Origin: Ahrensia sp.
Lineage (GTDB): Bacteria; Pseudomonadota; Alphaproteobacteria; Rhizobiales; Rhizobiaceae
DNA length: 10,314 nucleotides
Direction: 5' to 3'
Assembly: GCA_002698425.1 (NCBI GenBank)
Contig: NZXU01000018.1
Coordinates: forward strand, 1 to 10,314
Position numbers and translations under genes: made by a program. Of the stretch, positions 1 to 7,627 are shown piece by piece; the stretch's first letter is position 1, and each line of letters opens with the position of its first letter. The notes beneath the pieces are model-generated. The model had not been told where the DNA came from and did no database searches. It was given only the letters and a program-made list of their open reading frames with translations.

Positions 1-301
1 CAAGGCGTTCCAGTCCGCCACCAGGGCCAGCCTGCCGCGCTTCGAAGTCGATTCGTCCGATGCGCAGGGTCGCCTGAAGATCAATCCGCTGATCGACTGG
101 TCGGCAGAGGATATCGCTGCCTATTTCGAACGCCACGATCTGCCGCGCCATCCGTTGGTCGAACGCGGCTTTCCCAGCATCGGCTGTTCGCCCTGCACGC
201 GGCAGGTTTCCGCGGGCGAAGACCCCCGTGCGGGGCGCTGGTCAGGCTGGGACAAGGTCGAATGCGGCATCCACAAACCCGGCGAGGAACCGTTCCTCTA
301 G
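1..301 (+). CDS. cysH: Phosphoadenylyl/adenylyl-sulfate reductase, C-terminal part (5' end outside window)
   Basis: This is the last 99 codons of an open frame that enters from the left edge (first full codon at base 2) and stops with TAG at 299-301. CysH reduces activated sulfate (APS or PAPS) to sulfite with thioredoxin in cytoplasmic cysteine biosynthesis. In the visible fragment, residues 4-14 (QSATRASLPRF) match the family core. The C-terminus carries ECGIH around fragment residue 88, which holds the catalytic cysteine. A CSPC pair sits at residues 62-65. In this family a CxxC here, together with an upstream CC pair that lies outside the window, ligates a [4Fe-4S] cluster; E. coli-type PAPS reductases lack it. 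I therefore infer the iron-sulfur, probably APS-using, type. The gene ends 19 nt before the 3' end of the convergent tRNA gene, and I see no clear terminator hairpin between them. Confidence 0.9.
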   Translation, partial: KAFQSATRASLPRFEVDSSDAQGRLKINPLIDWSAEDIAAYFERHDLPRHPLVERGFPSIGCSPCTRQVSAGEDPRAGRWSGWDKVECGIHKPGEEPFL

Positions 302-320
302 GAGCGAGATGCGGGGAAGG

Positions 321-396
<76 letters not shown>

Positions 397-443
397 GACC
401 GGAAAAGCGCCTTTCGGGCAATCCGGCGTGAATGTCCAGACCC

Positions 444-1355
444 TCAAAGCCATCCTTTTTTGCGATACCAATCGGCGGTCGATCGCAGCCCCTCTTCCCC
501 TTCGATCCGGGGCGACCAGACCGCTTCGGGCACTTTCTTGGAAGACCGCGCAACCCAGTTGGTATGAGTCATGTAACCCACTCGATCGGCTGTGAGGCGT
601 GCCTTGTCACCGCGCAGCATCCGGTCGAGCTTCGCGGCGCCTTCCAACACCGATTTGGGGAAGTGGGGGGCAAAGATCGGTCGCCCTACCGCATTGCCGA
701 TCGCCTTGGCCATTTCCTTGTGCGACCAGCCACCTTCGCGCCCGTCGTCGGGCTCGAATATGCGGCGGCGGACGAGGGCGGGCGAGGCATCGACGAGATC
801 GAGCAGCAGCCGGGCAAGATCTTCGACATGGATCATCGAACTCGCCCCGCCTGGAGGCAAGGGGATAAAGCCGAATTTCGCGCTGCGGAACATCTCGAAA
901 TAATCGATATCGTGCGGGCCATAGACGCCGGGTGGGCGCACGATGGTCCAGTCGAGCCCGCTTGCCTCGACCAGCTTCTCCGCCTTTGCCTTGGATGCGC
1001 CATAGGCGGACAGGTCCGGCTCGCGTGCAGAGAGCGAGGAAACGAAAATGAAGCGCTTTGCCTGCGCCTGCTTCGCCGCCGCGATCAGCCGTGCGGTGCC
1101 GCCGACATTGGCCTCTTCGAATTGGCCCGGGTCGGGGGTGTTGGTGAGGCCGGCGACATGAATGACGGCGTCGGCCTGGTGACACATGCTTGCGAGCGCG
1201 GCGGGATTCGACAGATCGCCCTCGATCCACTCGACATGCGTGCGCGGGCCTTGCGTGCGGCGGGTGAGTGCGCGCAGGGGTTCCTCGCGCCGGATCGCCT
1301 CGTCGAGCACGGCCTTGCCGACGAAGCCCGTGGCACCGGTCAACGCGATGGTCAT
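444..1355 (-). CDS. SDR-family NAD(P)-dependent oxidoreductase (NAD-dependent epimerase/dehydratase family)
   Basis: The protein has 303 residues and an N-terminal Rossmann fold: TGATGFVG at residues 6-13 is the glycine-rich dinucleotide loop. GDLSN near 46-50 and VIHVAGLT near 64-71 follow the usual SDR pattern. The catalytic set looks intact, with Ser in VSSLSA (about 107) and YGASK at 118-122 giving Tyr118/Lys122. The substrate region (RPPGVYGP, 140-147) and the variable C-terminus (about 205-303) do not identify a substrate. The start at 1355 is chosen because its ATGA overlaps the proB stop codon by 4 nt and the TGATG loop then lies at the expected distance from the N-terminus. A longer in-frame start at 1655 would lie wholly inside proB and is rejected. 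The coupling to proB suggests co-expression but does not show a role in proline synthesis. Alternatives are a dihydroflavonol-reductase-like or NDUFA9-like SDR. Confidence 0.85.
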   Translation of the reverse strand: MTIALTGATGFVGKAVLDEAIRREEPLRALTRRTQGPRTHVEWIEGDLSNPAALASMCHQADAVIHVAGLTNTPDPGQFEEANVGGTARLIAAAKQAQAKRFIFVSSLSAREPDLSAYGASKAKAEKLVEASGLDWTIVRPPGVYGPHDIDYFEMFRSAKFGFIPLPPGGASSMIHVEDLARLLLDLVDASPALVRRRIFEPDDGREGGWSHKEMAKAIGNAVGRPIFAPHFPKSVLEGAAKLDRMLRGDKARLTADRVGYMTHTNWVARSSKKVPEAVWSPRIEGEEGLRSTADWYRKKGWL

Positions 1356-2473
1356 GCGTGCACCATGTGGTCGCGGTGTATCACGGCGGCGCGCGGTGCA
1401 TAGCCGAGCTTTGCGGACTGCTGTTCTTCGCGCAGACCCAGGATCGCGCTGCATTCGGCCGAGGTATATTCGACCAGCCCCTGGCCGAGCCGCTCGCCAT
1501 TTGGGCCATGGATTGCGACGAGATCGCCACGCGCGAACGCGCCTTCGACCCCGGTGATGCCCGCGGCAAGCACGCTCGCGCCGTTTTCGAGTGCGGTCAT
1601 ACACCCCAGGTCGACCGTTATCACGCCGGAGGGTGCAAGCCGTCCGCCGAGCCACGCCTTGCGTGCGCTGGCATCGGCTTGGGCGGGGAACAGGGTGCCG
1701 GTGCCGCTGTCGAGCGCGCGGGAAATGGGCGACGGGTGGGTGCCGTTCACGATGGCAAGTGTGATCCCCGCCCGTTCCGCAATGCGCGCGGCTTGCAGTT
1801 TTGCGAGCATTCCGCCCGAACCGAGACCCGAGGACGACGCGCTACTTGCCATGGCGATGATTTCGGGCGTGACGCCGTCTACGCGCTCGACGAGTTTTGC
1901 ACCCGACTCGCGCGGGTCGCGATCGTACAATCCATCGACATCGGACAGCAGCATCACTGCGTCGGCGCCCGCAGCCTGAGCCACACGCGCAGCAAGCCGG
2001 TCGTTATCGCCAAAGCGAATTTCTTCGGTCGCGACGCTATCGTTCTCGTTCACCACCGGGACCGCACCGGCTTCGAGCAGGCGGGCAAGGGTGGCAGAGG
2101 CATTGAGGTAGCGACGCCGGTCTTCCAGATCGCCCAGTGTCACCAGTATCTGCGCAGCGGCAATGCCATGGGTTCCAAGTGCATCGGACCACAGCCGGGC
2201 CAGTGCGACCTGACCGACCGATGCCGCGGCCTGGGCATCGGCGAGACTGCCGCGCCCGCCCTTGGCAAGCCCCAGCTTTGCCGCACCCAGCGCGATTGCC
2301 CCGGAGGAGACGACGATTACCTCGGAATTCCGCCTCAGGTCTGCAATTTCTGTCGCCAGCGTCGCCAGCCAATCGGTGCGCGCCTCTTTGCCCTCCACCA
2401 GCAGCGCCGAGCCTACCTTGATTACGAGGCGGCGTGTCTGGCGCAGGTCGGGGAGGGAGCTCAAAACTTTCAT
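1352..2473 (-). CDS. proB: Glutamate 5-kinase
   Basis: ProB phosphorylates the gamma-carboxyl of glutamate with ATP, the first and feedback-controlled step of proline synthesis. With this start it has 373 residues, the usual size of the two-domain form. The amino-acid kinase domain shows RLVIKVGSALL (15-25), VVSSGAI (about 54-60), VNENDSVA (141-148), FGDNDRLA (154-161), LSDVDGLYDRDP (176-187) and GSGGMLAKL (218-226). A PUA domain fills roughly 281-363. An in-frame ATG two codons upstream (2479) is possible but leaves GGGA only one base from the start codon. From the ATG at 2473, GGGA lies 6 nt upstream, so I prefer it. The upstream ATG and that GGGA both belong to the palindromic repeat filling the gap to obg. 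The stop overlaps the SDR gene start (ATGA). proA is not in the window. Confidence 0.96.
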   Translation of the reverse strand: MKVLSSLPDLRQTRRLVIKVGSALLVEGKEARTDWLATLATEIADLRRNSEVIVVSSGAIALGAAKLGLAKGGRGSLADAQAAASVGQVALARLWSDALGTHGIAAAQILVTLGDLEDRRRYLNASATLARLLEAGAVPVVNENDSVATEEIRFGDNDRLAARVAQAAGADAVMLLSDVDGLYDRDPRESGAKLVERVDGVTPEIIAMASSASSSGLGSGGMLAKLQAARIAERAGITLAIVNGTHPSPISRALDSGTGTLFPAQADASARKAWLGGRLAPSGVITVDLGCMTALENGASVLAAGITGVEGAFARGDLVAIHGPNGERLGQGLVEYTSAECSAILGLREEQQSAKLGYAPRAAVIHRDHMVHA

Positions 2474-2474
2474 T

Positions 2475-2581
2475 GTCATTCCCGCAGAAGCGCAGCTGAC
2501 CGGAGGTGAAAGCGGGAATCCCGCTTTTCTTCAAGCCTAGAACCGAAGATTTAGCGGGACCCGCGCCTTCGCGGGGGTGAC
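2475..2581. repeat. Intergenic palindromic (REP-like) repeat between obg and proB
   Basis: The element is bounded by GTCATTCCCGC (2475-2485) and, in inverted form, GCGGGGGTGAC (2571-2581), so its outer ends are near-perfect inverted repeats. Inside are three smaller palindromes: AGCGGGA-A-TCCCGCT (2511-2525), GCGGG-A-CCCGC (2554-2564) and the hairpin CCCGCG-CCTT-CGCGGG (2560-2575). The outer GTCATTCCCGC also pairs with GCGGGAAT at 2513-2520. From memory, GTCATTCCCGC/GCGGG-rich intergenic palindromes are scattered in many copies through Sphingomonadales genomes. No second copy lies in this window, so the repeated nature is inference. It fills most of the 2480-2603 gap and holds no gene. Its left end supplies the bases just before, and possibly including, the proB start codon. 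Confidence 0.75.
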
Positions 2582-2603
2582 GAAATGTTGAGCTCTTGAA
2601 AGG

Positions 2604-3707
<1,104 letters not shown>

Positions 3708-3717
3708 TCAGGCGGTG

Positions 3718-4986
3718 TCAGTCGACGAAATCGGTCACGCGCTCGATGATGATCGCGGGGGCCATGCCGCCCGCTGCGCACATGGTTACGAGGCCATAGC
3801 GCTTGTCCTGGCGTTCCAGCTCGTCGACCATCGTGCCGATGAGGATCGAGCCCGTGGCACCGATTGGGTGGCCCAATGCGATCGAGCCGCCATTCACATT
3901 GACCTTGTCCCAGTCAAGATCGAGATCGCGCACGAATTTGGCGGCGACGACCGCGAACGCCTCGTTGATTTCGTAAAGATCAATGTCGTCCTTGGTGAGG
4001 CCGGCCTTCTCTAGCACCTTCTTGGCCGCCGGGACGGGAGCGTTAAGCATCAGCGTGGGATCATCGCCCATGTTCGCCGTGGCCACGATGCGCGCGCGTG
4101 GCTTGAGACCGTGTTTTTGCGCATAATCCTTGCTGGCGACCAGCACCGCAGCCGCGCCATCGACGACGCCCGAACTGTTGCCCGCGTGGTGGAAGTGCTT
4201 GATCTCGACGTCGGGATATTTGGCGTTGACCAGCCCGGCAAAGGTGGTGCCGTTCTTGTCGAGCGGGACATTGGCAATCTTGGCAAAGGCCGGTTCGAGC
4301 TGGCCAAGCGTTTCCATGGTCGTGCCGGGACGCGGATATTCTTCCTTGTCGAGCACGACATTGCCGTCGTCGTCCTTCACCGGGACGACCGATTTGTCGA
4401 AGCGGCCTTCCTCGATCGCCTTGGCGGCGCGCTGCTGGCTGCGGAAGCCGACTTCATCCAGCTCCTCGCGCGTAAAGCCCTCGATCGTCGCGATGGCGTC
4501 GCCGCACACGCCCTGGTGGCTCTGCGGATGAGTGCGCATAAGGCGCTCGTTATAGCTGCCCATCATTGGCGGCTTGAGCCCAGCGGCCATCTTGTCCTTC
4601 GACATCTGCGCGGTGAGGCTCATCATCTCGGTGCCGCCCGCGACCACACAGTCTTCCATCCCGCTCATCACCTGCGCGGCAGCCAGCGCGACGCTGGTGA
4701 TGCCGCCGCCGCAGAAACGGTCGAGCGTGGTGCCGGATGAGGTAATGTCGTAGCCCGCGTCGAGTGCAGCCATCCGCCCAAGATCGCCCGCCTGCATGCC
4801 GTCCTGCGTGCTGACCGACCAGATCACGTCGTCGACCGTCGCCGTATCGAGATCGTTGCGTTCCTTGATCGCCTTTAGGCAGGTCGCGGCCAGATGCTGC
4901 GGATGCATATGCGCAAGCGCGCCCTTGCCCTGCTTGCCAATCCCGCGCGGGGTGCGGACAGCATCGATGATATAGGCTTCGGCCAT
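3718..4986 (-). CDS. Thiolase-family acetyl-CoA C-acyltransferase
   Basis: Thiolases cleave 3-ketoacyl-CoA with CoA to acetyl-CoA and a shortened acyl-CoA, or run in reverse. The 422-residue protein has both thiolase halves. The nucleophilic cysteine is Cys92 in DRFCGGGI, NEAFA is at 341-345, the catalytic His is in GHPIGATG (about 372-379), and the acid/base Cys is in CAAGGMAPAIIIE (about Cys403). All catalytic residues are present. The start at 4986 (MAEAYIIDAVRTP) has AGAGGAG about 8 nt upstream and matches the family N-terminus; a longer frame reaching 5073 would run across the control region and is rejected. It is divergent from the enoyl-CoA hydratase, sharing a 116-bp region, which supports a beta-oxidation role. 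The nucleophile context is GGG rather than the common SSG, so chain-length preference cannot be read. It resembles FadA/FadI-type degradative thiolases more than PhaA. Confidence 0.9.
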   Translation of the reverse strand: MAEAYIIDAVRTPRGIGKQGKGALAHMHPQHLAATCLKAIKERNDLDTATVDDVIWSVSTQDGMQAGDLGRMAALDAGYDITSSGTTLDRFCGGGITSVALAAAQVMSGMEDCVVAGGTEMMSLTAQMSKDKMAAGLKPPMMGSYNERLMRTHPQSHQGVCGDAIATIEGFTREELDEVGFRSQQRAAKAIEEGRFDKSVVPVKDDDGNVVLDKEEYPRPGTTMETLGQLEPAFAKIANVPLDKNGTTFAGLVNAKYPDVEIKHFHHAGNSSGVVDGAAAVLVASKDYAQKHGLKPRARIVATANMGDDPTLMLNAPVPAAKKVLEKAGLTKDDIDLYEINEAFAVVAAKFVRDLDLDWDKVNVNGGSIALGHPIGATGSILIGTMVDELERQDKRYGLVTMCAAGGMAPAIIIERVTDFVD

Positions 4987-5031
4987 GGTGTGAACTCCTC
5001 TCGACTTGTCGTTTTGTGCGGCAAATGCCGG

Positions 5032-5053
5032 TTGACGTTTGCGTAAACGTCGA
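5032..5053. promoter_or_regulatory. Palindromic operator candidate in the divergent thiolase/enoyl-CoA hydratase control region
   Basis: GACGTTT (5034-5040) and AAACGTC (5045-5051) are perfect 7-bp inverted arms around GCGT. Read as TTGACGTTTGCGTAAACGTC it is one base from a longer palindrome with an ACGT centre. It resembles, from memory, the operator pattern described for the MerR-family regulator LiuR, which controls branched-chain amino acid and acyl-CoA catabolism genes in proteobacteria. A second, shorter palindrome, CGGCA-AA-TGCCG, lies next to it at 5019-5030. The TTGACG at 5032-5037 could double as a -35 box for the plus-strand genes, but no convincing -10 was found. No regulator gene is present in the window. 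Confidence 0.55.
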
Positions 5054-5102
5054 GCAGCAAGGGCGCAAGACAAGTTTCGAATTGAAATGGGAGAGAGTAG
5101 CT

Positions 5103-5864
5103 ATGTCCGAGGAAGTCCTGACGAGCGAACAGGACGGCATTCTCGTCGTCACGATCAACCGGCCCGAAGCCAAGAATGCGATGACCAAGGCCGCCGCCGA
5201 GGGGATTGCCGCGGCGATGGACCGGCTCGACAGCGACGACAGCCTGCGCGTCGGCATTCTGACGGGCGCGGGCGGGACCTTCTGCTCGGGCATGGACCTG
5301 AAAGGCTTCCTGCGCGGCGAATCGCCGAGCATCGAAGGTCGCGGCTTTGGCGGTATCGTGCAGAAGCCGCCCGAAAAGCCGTTGATCGCGGCGGTGGAAG
5401 GCTATGCACTGGCTGGCGGTCTGGAACTCATGATCGCCTGCGATCTCGTGGTCGCCAATGCGGGCGCGAAATTCGGCATTCCGGAAGTGAAGCGTGGCCT
5501 CGTTGCCGCAGCGGGCGGCGTGATGATGCTGCCCGACCAGATCCCCGAGAGGATCGCGATGGAGCTGGCGCTGGCCGGCGATTTCATCGACGCAGCCCGT
5601 GCCTATGAGCTCGGCCTGATCAACCGCGTGACCGAGGGCGACGCGCTGGCGGGCGCGAAAGAACTCGCTGCCAGCATCGTCGCCAACGGCCCGCTGGCGG
5701 TTCGCGTCTCGAAGCAGGTCATCAAGCAATCGCGCGGCTGGCCGATGGAAGAGCGCTATACCCGCCAGACGCAGCTGATCGCGCCGGTCTTTATATCGGA
5801 AGACGCCCGCGAAGGCGCTGCCGCCTTCGCCGAAAAGCGCAAGCCGAATTGGAAGGGCAAGTAA
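5103..5864 (+). CDS. Enoyl-CoA hydratase/isomerase (crotonase) family protein
   Basis: Crotonases of this type add water to the 2,3 double bond of enoyl-CoA, the second step of beta-oxidation. The 253-residue protein is the normal length for a stand-alone enzyme. INRPEAKNAM (18-27) is the family opening. CSGMDLKGF (61-69) and ALAGGLE (102-108) form the CoA pocket and oxyanion hole. Both glutamates aligned with the two catalytic Glu of rat mitochondrial hydratase are kept: Glu108 in GGLELM and Glu128 in FGIPEVKRG. This supports true hydratase chemistry. The ATG at 5103 is preceded by GGGAGAGAG; an upstream in-frame ATG at 5016 would place the operator inside the coding region and is rejected. 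It is the first gene of a probable plus-strand operon, 44 nt before the acyl-CoA dehydrogenase. Substrate range is unknown; CaiD-like carnitinyl-CoA dehydratases are an alternative. Confidence 0.9.
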   Translation: MSEEVLTSEQDGILVVTINRPEAKNAMTKAAAEGIAAAMDRLDSDDSLRVGILTGAGGTFCSGMDLKGFLRGESPSIEGRGFGGIVQKPPEKPLIAAVEGYALAGGLELMIACDLVVANAGAKFGIPEVKRGLVAAAGGVMMLPDQIPERIAMELALAGDFIDAARAYELGLINRVTEGDALAGAKELAASIVANGPLAVRVSKQVIKQSRGWPMEERYTRQTQLIAPVFISEDAREGAAAFAEKRKPNWKGK

Positions 5865-5908
5865 GACCCTTCGGCACGCCATAAAGATATTCGAGAGGAA
5901 CCCGAGAG

Positions 5909-7072
5909 ATGCCCGTAATCGACGTACCCCAGCCCGAGTTCATGGAAGACGAGGAAATCGCCATCTTCGCCGACGCCGTGGGCAAGTTCTACCAACAACA
6001 CGCGCCGGAAAAGCGGGTGGAGAAATGGCGCGAGGACGGCCAGGTAGAACGTGAATTTTGGAACGAGGCGGGGGCGGCAGGTCTGCTCGGCGTGTCGGTG
6101 CCAGAGGAATATGGCGGCCATGGCGGTGACTTCCGTCACGACATGGTGGTCATCGATCAGCAGGCCAAGCACGGTGTCGATGGATTCGCCGCCAGCCTGC
6201 ACAATACGATCATCCTCCCATATCTCGTGCGGCATGGCACCGAAGAGCAGAAGAAGAAGTACCTTCCCAAGCTCGTGACCGGCGAACTGGTCAGCGCCAT
6301 TGCCATGACCGAGCCGGGTGTGGGGTCCGATCTTCAGTCGATCACCACCACCGCACTCAAGGACGGCAACGGATACCGCATCAACGGGGCCAAGACCTAC
6401 ATCTCCAACGGCCAGACCGCGGATTTCATCGTGGTCGTCGCCAAGACCGACCCGAACGAGCGCGCCAAGGGCATCTCGCTCCTGCTGCTCGAGACCGAAG
6501 GGGCGGAAGGTTTCGAGCGCGGCAAGAAGCTCGACAAAATCGGGCTCGACGCGGCGGATACGTCGGAGCTGTTCTTCGACAACGTCTTCGTGCCGGCCGA
6601 AAACGTGCTCGGCGGGGTCGAAGGCAAGGGCTTTTATCAGCTGATGGGCGAGCTGGCGCAAGAACGCCTGGTCATCGCGATGGGCGCGGCGACGGGGATC
6701 GAGAAGGCGCTCGATGTCACGGTCGAATACGTCAAGAGCCGCAAGGCCTTTGGCCAGACGATCTGGGATTTCCAGAACACGCAGTTCGTGCTCGCGGACC
6801 TCAAGGCGCGCGGCACCGCGGCGCGCATCTTCGTCAATGACTGCATTGCCAAACTGCTCAAGGGCGAACTCGATGTCGCCACGGCGGCGATGGCCAAATA
6901 CTGGGTCACCGAGTTGCAGAGCGAGGTGGTCGACAAGTGCCTCCAGCTTCACGGCGGCGCAGGCTACATCAATGAATATCCGATCGCCAAAATGTACCGT
7001 GACGCACGCATCACCCGCATCTTCGGCGGCTCGAACGAAGTCATGAAGATGCTCATCGCCCGCTCGATGTGA
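5909..7072 (+). CDS. Acyl-CoA dehydrogenase, LCAD-like
   Basis: A flavoenzyme of 387 residues making the first, FAD-dependent double bond of beta-oxidation. Domains run in the usual order: an N-terminal helical domain (about 12-128), a middle beta domain with the FAD/substrate motif AMTEPGVGSDL (132-142) and ISNGQTADF (165-173), and a C-terminal helical bundle with RKAFGQTIWDFQ and QLHGGAGYINEYPIAKMYRDAR. The C-terminal motif is IFGGSNEVMKMLIAR, where medium- and short-chain enzymes have IYEGT with the catalytic Glu. Instead ELAQERLVIA places Glu252 where long-chain and isovaleryl-CoA dehydrogenases carry their base. The stretch from there to the end resembles mitochondrial LCAD closely. The ATG at 5909 follows GAGAGGAA. 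It probably shares a transcript with the hydratase before it and the GNAT gene after it. Exact substrate is not determined; a branched-chain substrate is possible. Confidence 0.93.
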   Translation: MPVIDVPQPEFMEDEEIAIFADAVGKFYQQHAPEKRVEKWREDGQVEREFWNEAGAAGLLGVSVPEEYGGHGGDFRHDMVVIDQQAKHGVDGFAASLHNTIILPYLVRHGTEEQKKKYLPKLVTGELVSAIAMTEPGVGSDLQSITTTALKDGNGYRINGAKTYISNGQTADFIVVVAKTDPNERAKGISLLLLETEGAEGFERGKKLDKIGLDAADTSELFFDNVFVPAENVLGGVEGKGFYQLMGELAQERLVIAMGAATGIEKALDVTVEYVKSRKAFGQTIWDFQNTQFVLADLKARGTAARIFVNDCIAKLLKGELDVATAAMAKYWVTELQSEVVDKCLQLHGGAGYINEYPIAKMYRDARITRIFGGSNEVMKMLIARSM

Positions 7073-7602
7073 TGAGCACCCAGATGGGTGAGCTTGGACC
7101 ATGGCGGGCGATGGGCACCGGGGACATCGACCGGGTTCATGGCATATCCGAGGCGGTTCATCCCACCCTGCCGGAAAACCGCGCGGTCTTTGCCGACCGG
7201 CAGGCGCTTTATCCAGCCGGAGCCTTCGTGCTGGAGCGCGATGGCACGGTGGCGGGGTATTGTATCGGGCATCCCTGGCTCGAGGCGGAACCTCTGCCGC
7301 TCGATGCACGGATCGAGCGTCTGCCCGTTCGTCCGGACACCTTCTACCTTCACGATCTGGCGCTCCTCCCCGGCGCGCGCGGCCTGGGGGCAGCCGGTAT
7401 TATCGTGCCACATATAATCCGGCACGCACGCGAGACAGGTCTGGCCTCGGTCAGCCTGATCGCCGTAGGCGATTCCGCGCCGTTCTGGCGCCGGTTCGGC
7501 TTCCGCGATACGCAGGCGAGCGAAGGCAAGCTTGCCGGCTATGGCGCGGATGCCCGCTTTCTTACGCTGCGGTTCGACCCGGAAGCGCAGGGGCGGCACT
7601 AA
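7072..7602 (+). CDS. GNAT-family N-acetyltransferase
   Basis: A 176-residue protein with the GNAT core in its second half. FYLHDLALLPGARGLGAAG (about 91-109) contains the beta4 strand and the R-G-x-G-A acetyl-CoA pyrophosphate loop. SVSLIAVGDSAPFWRRFGFRD (about 127-147) is the usual final strand with an FW-x-x-GF ending. The start chosen is the ATG at 7072, whose A is the last base of the dehydrogenase TGA stop (TGATG), a classic coupling arrangement; a GTG one codon upstream is less likely. No strong Shine-Dalgarno is visible, which fits coupled translation. The acceptor is unknown: it could be a small metabolite or protein lysine/N-terminal amine. Its tie to beta-oxidation genes rests on position only. 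It converges with the fumarylacetoacetate hydrolase gene 25 nt away, with no evident terminator between. Confidence 0.85.
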   Translation: MSTQMGELGPWRAMGTGDIDRVHGISEAVHPTLPENRAVFADRQALYPAGAFVLERDGTVAGYCIGHPWLEAEPLPLDARIERLPVRPDTFYLHDLALLPGARGLGAAGIIVPHIIRHARETGLASVSLIAVGDSAPFWRRFGFRDTQASEGKLAGYGADARFLTLRFDPEAQGRH

Positions 7603-7627
7603 CGGCCACCACCTGCCTCCCCGAGTG

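Noticed and set aside
397..443. Possible terminator or tRNA promoter between the SDR gene and tRNA-Thr
   Set aside because: On the minus strand a 3-bp GCC/GGC stem is followed by GC and four T, too weak to call. No convincing -35/-10 pair is visible.
432..1403. Plus-strand open frame of 323 codons opposite the SDR gene
   Set aside because: Antisense shadow of a gene with intact Rossmann and YxxxK motifs. No family resemblance of its own.
1356..1655. N-terminal extension of the SDR gene to a start inside proB
   Set aside because: The extra 100 codons lie wholly within proB, are basic and unstructured, and precede the natural Rossmann-fold N-terminus.
1268..2509. Plus-strand open frame of 413 codons opposite proB and the SDR gene
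   Set aside because: Antisense shadow of two clear genes. Its composition is arginine/alanine/cysteine rich and low in recognisable structure.
2560..2580. Hairpin CCCGCG-CCTT-CGCGGG as an intrinsic terminator after obg
   Set aside because: It is part of the larger palindromic repeat and is not followed by a T-run on the minus strand. It could still slow polymerase, but the sequence does not show a terminator.
5016..5102. Upstream ATG extending the enoyl-CoA hydratase by 29 residues
   Set aside because: It would translate through the palindromic operator and lacks a ribosome binding site, while the ATG at 5103 has one and matches the family length.
5756..7309. Long minus-strand open frame (517 codons) opposite the acyl-CoA dehydrogenase
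   Set aside because: It is antisense to a complete, motif-rich dehydrogenase, has no recognisable domain and no plausible start signal. Long antisense frames are expected in GC-rich coding DNA.
7603..7627. Bidirectional terminator between the convergent GNAT and hydrolase genes
   Set aside because: The 25-nt gap has no inverted repeat or T-run. Transcripts probably end within or past the opposing gene.
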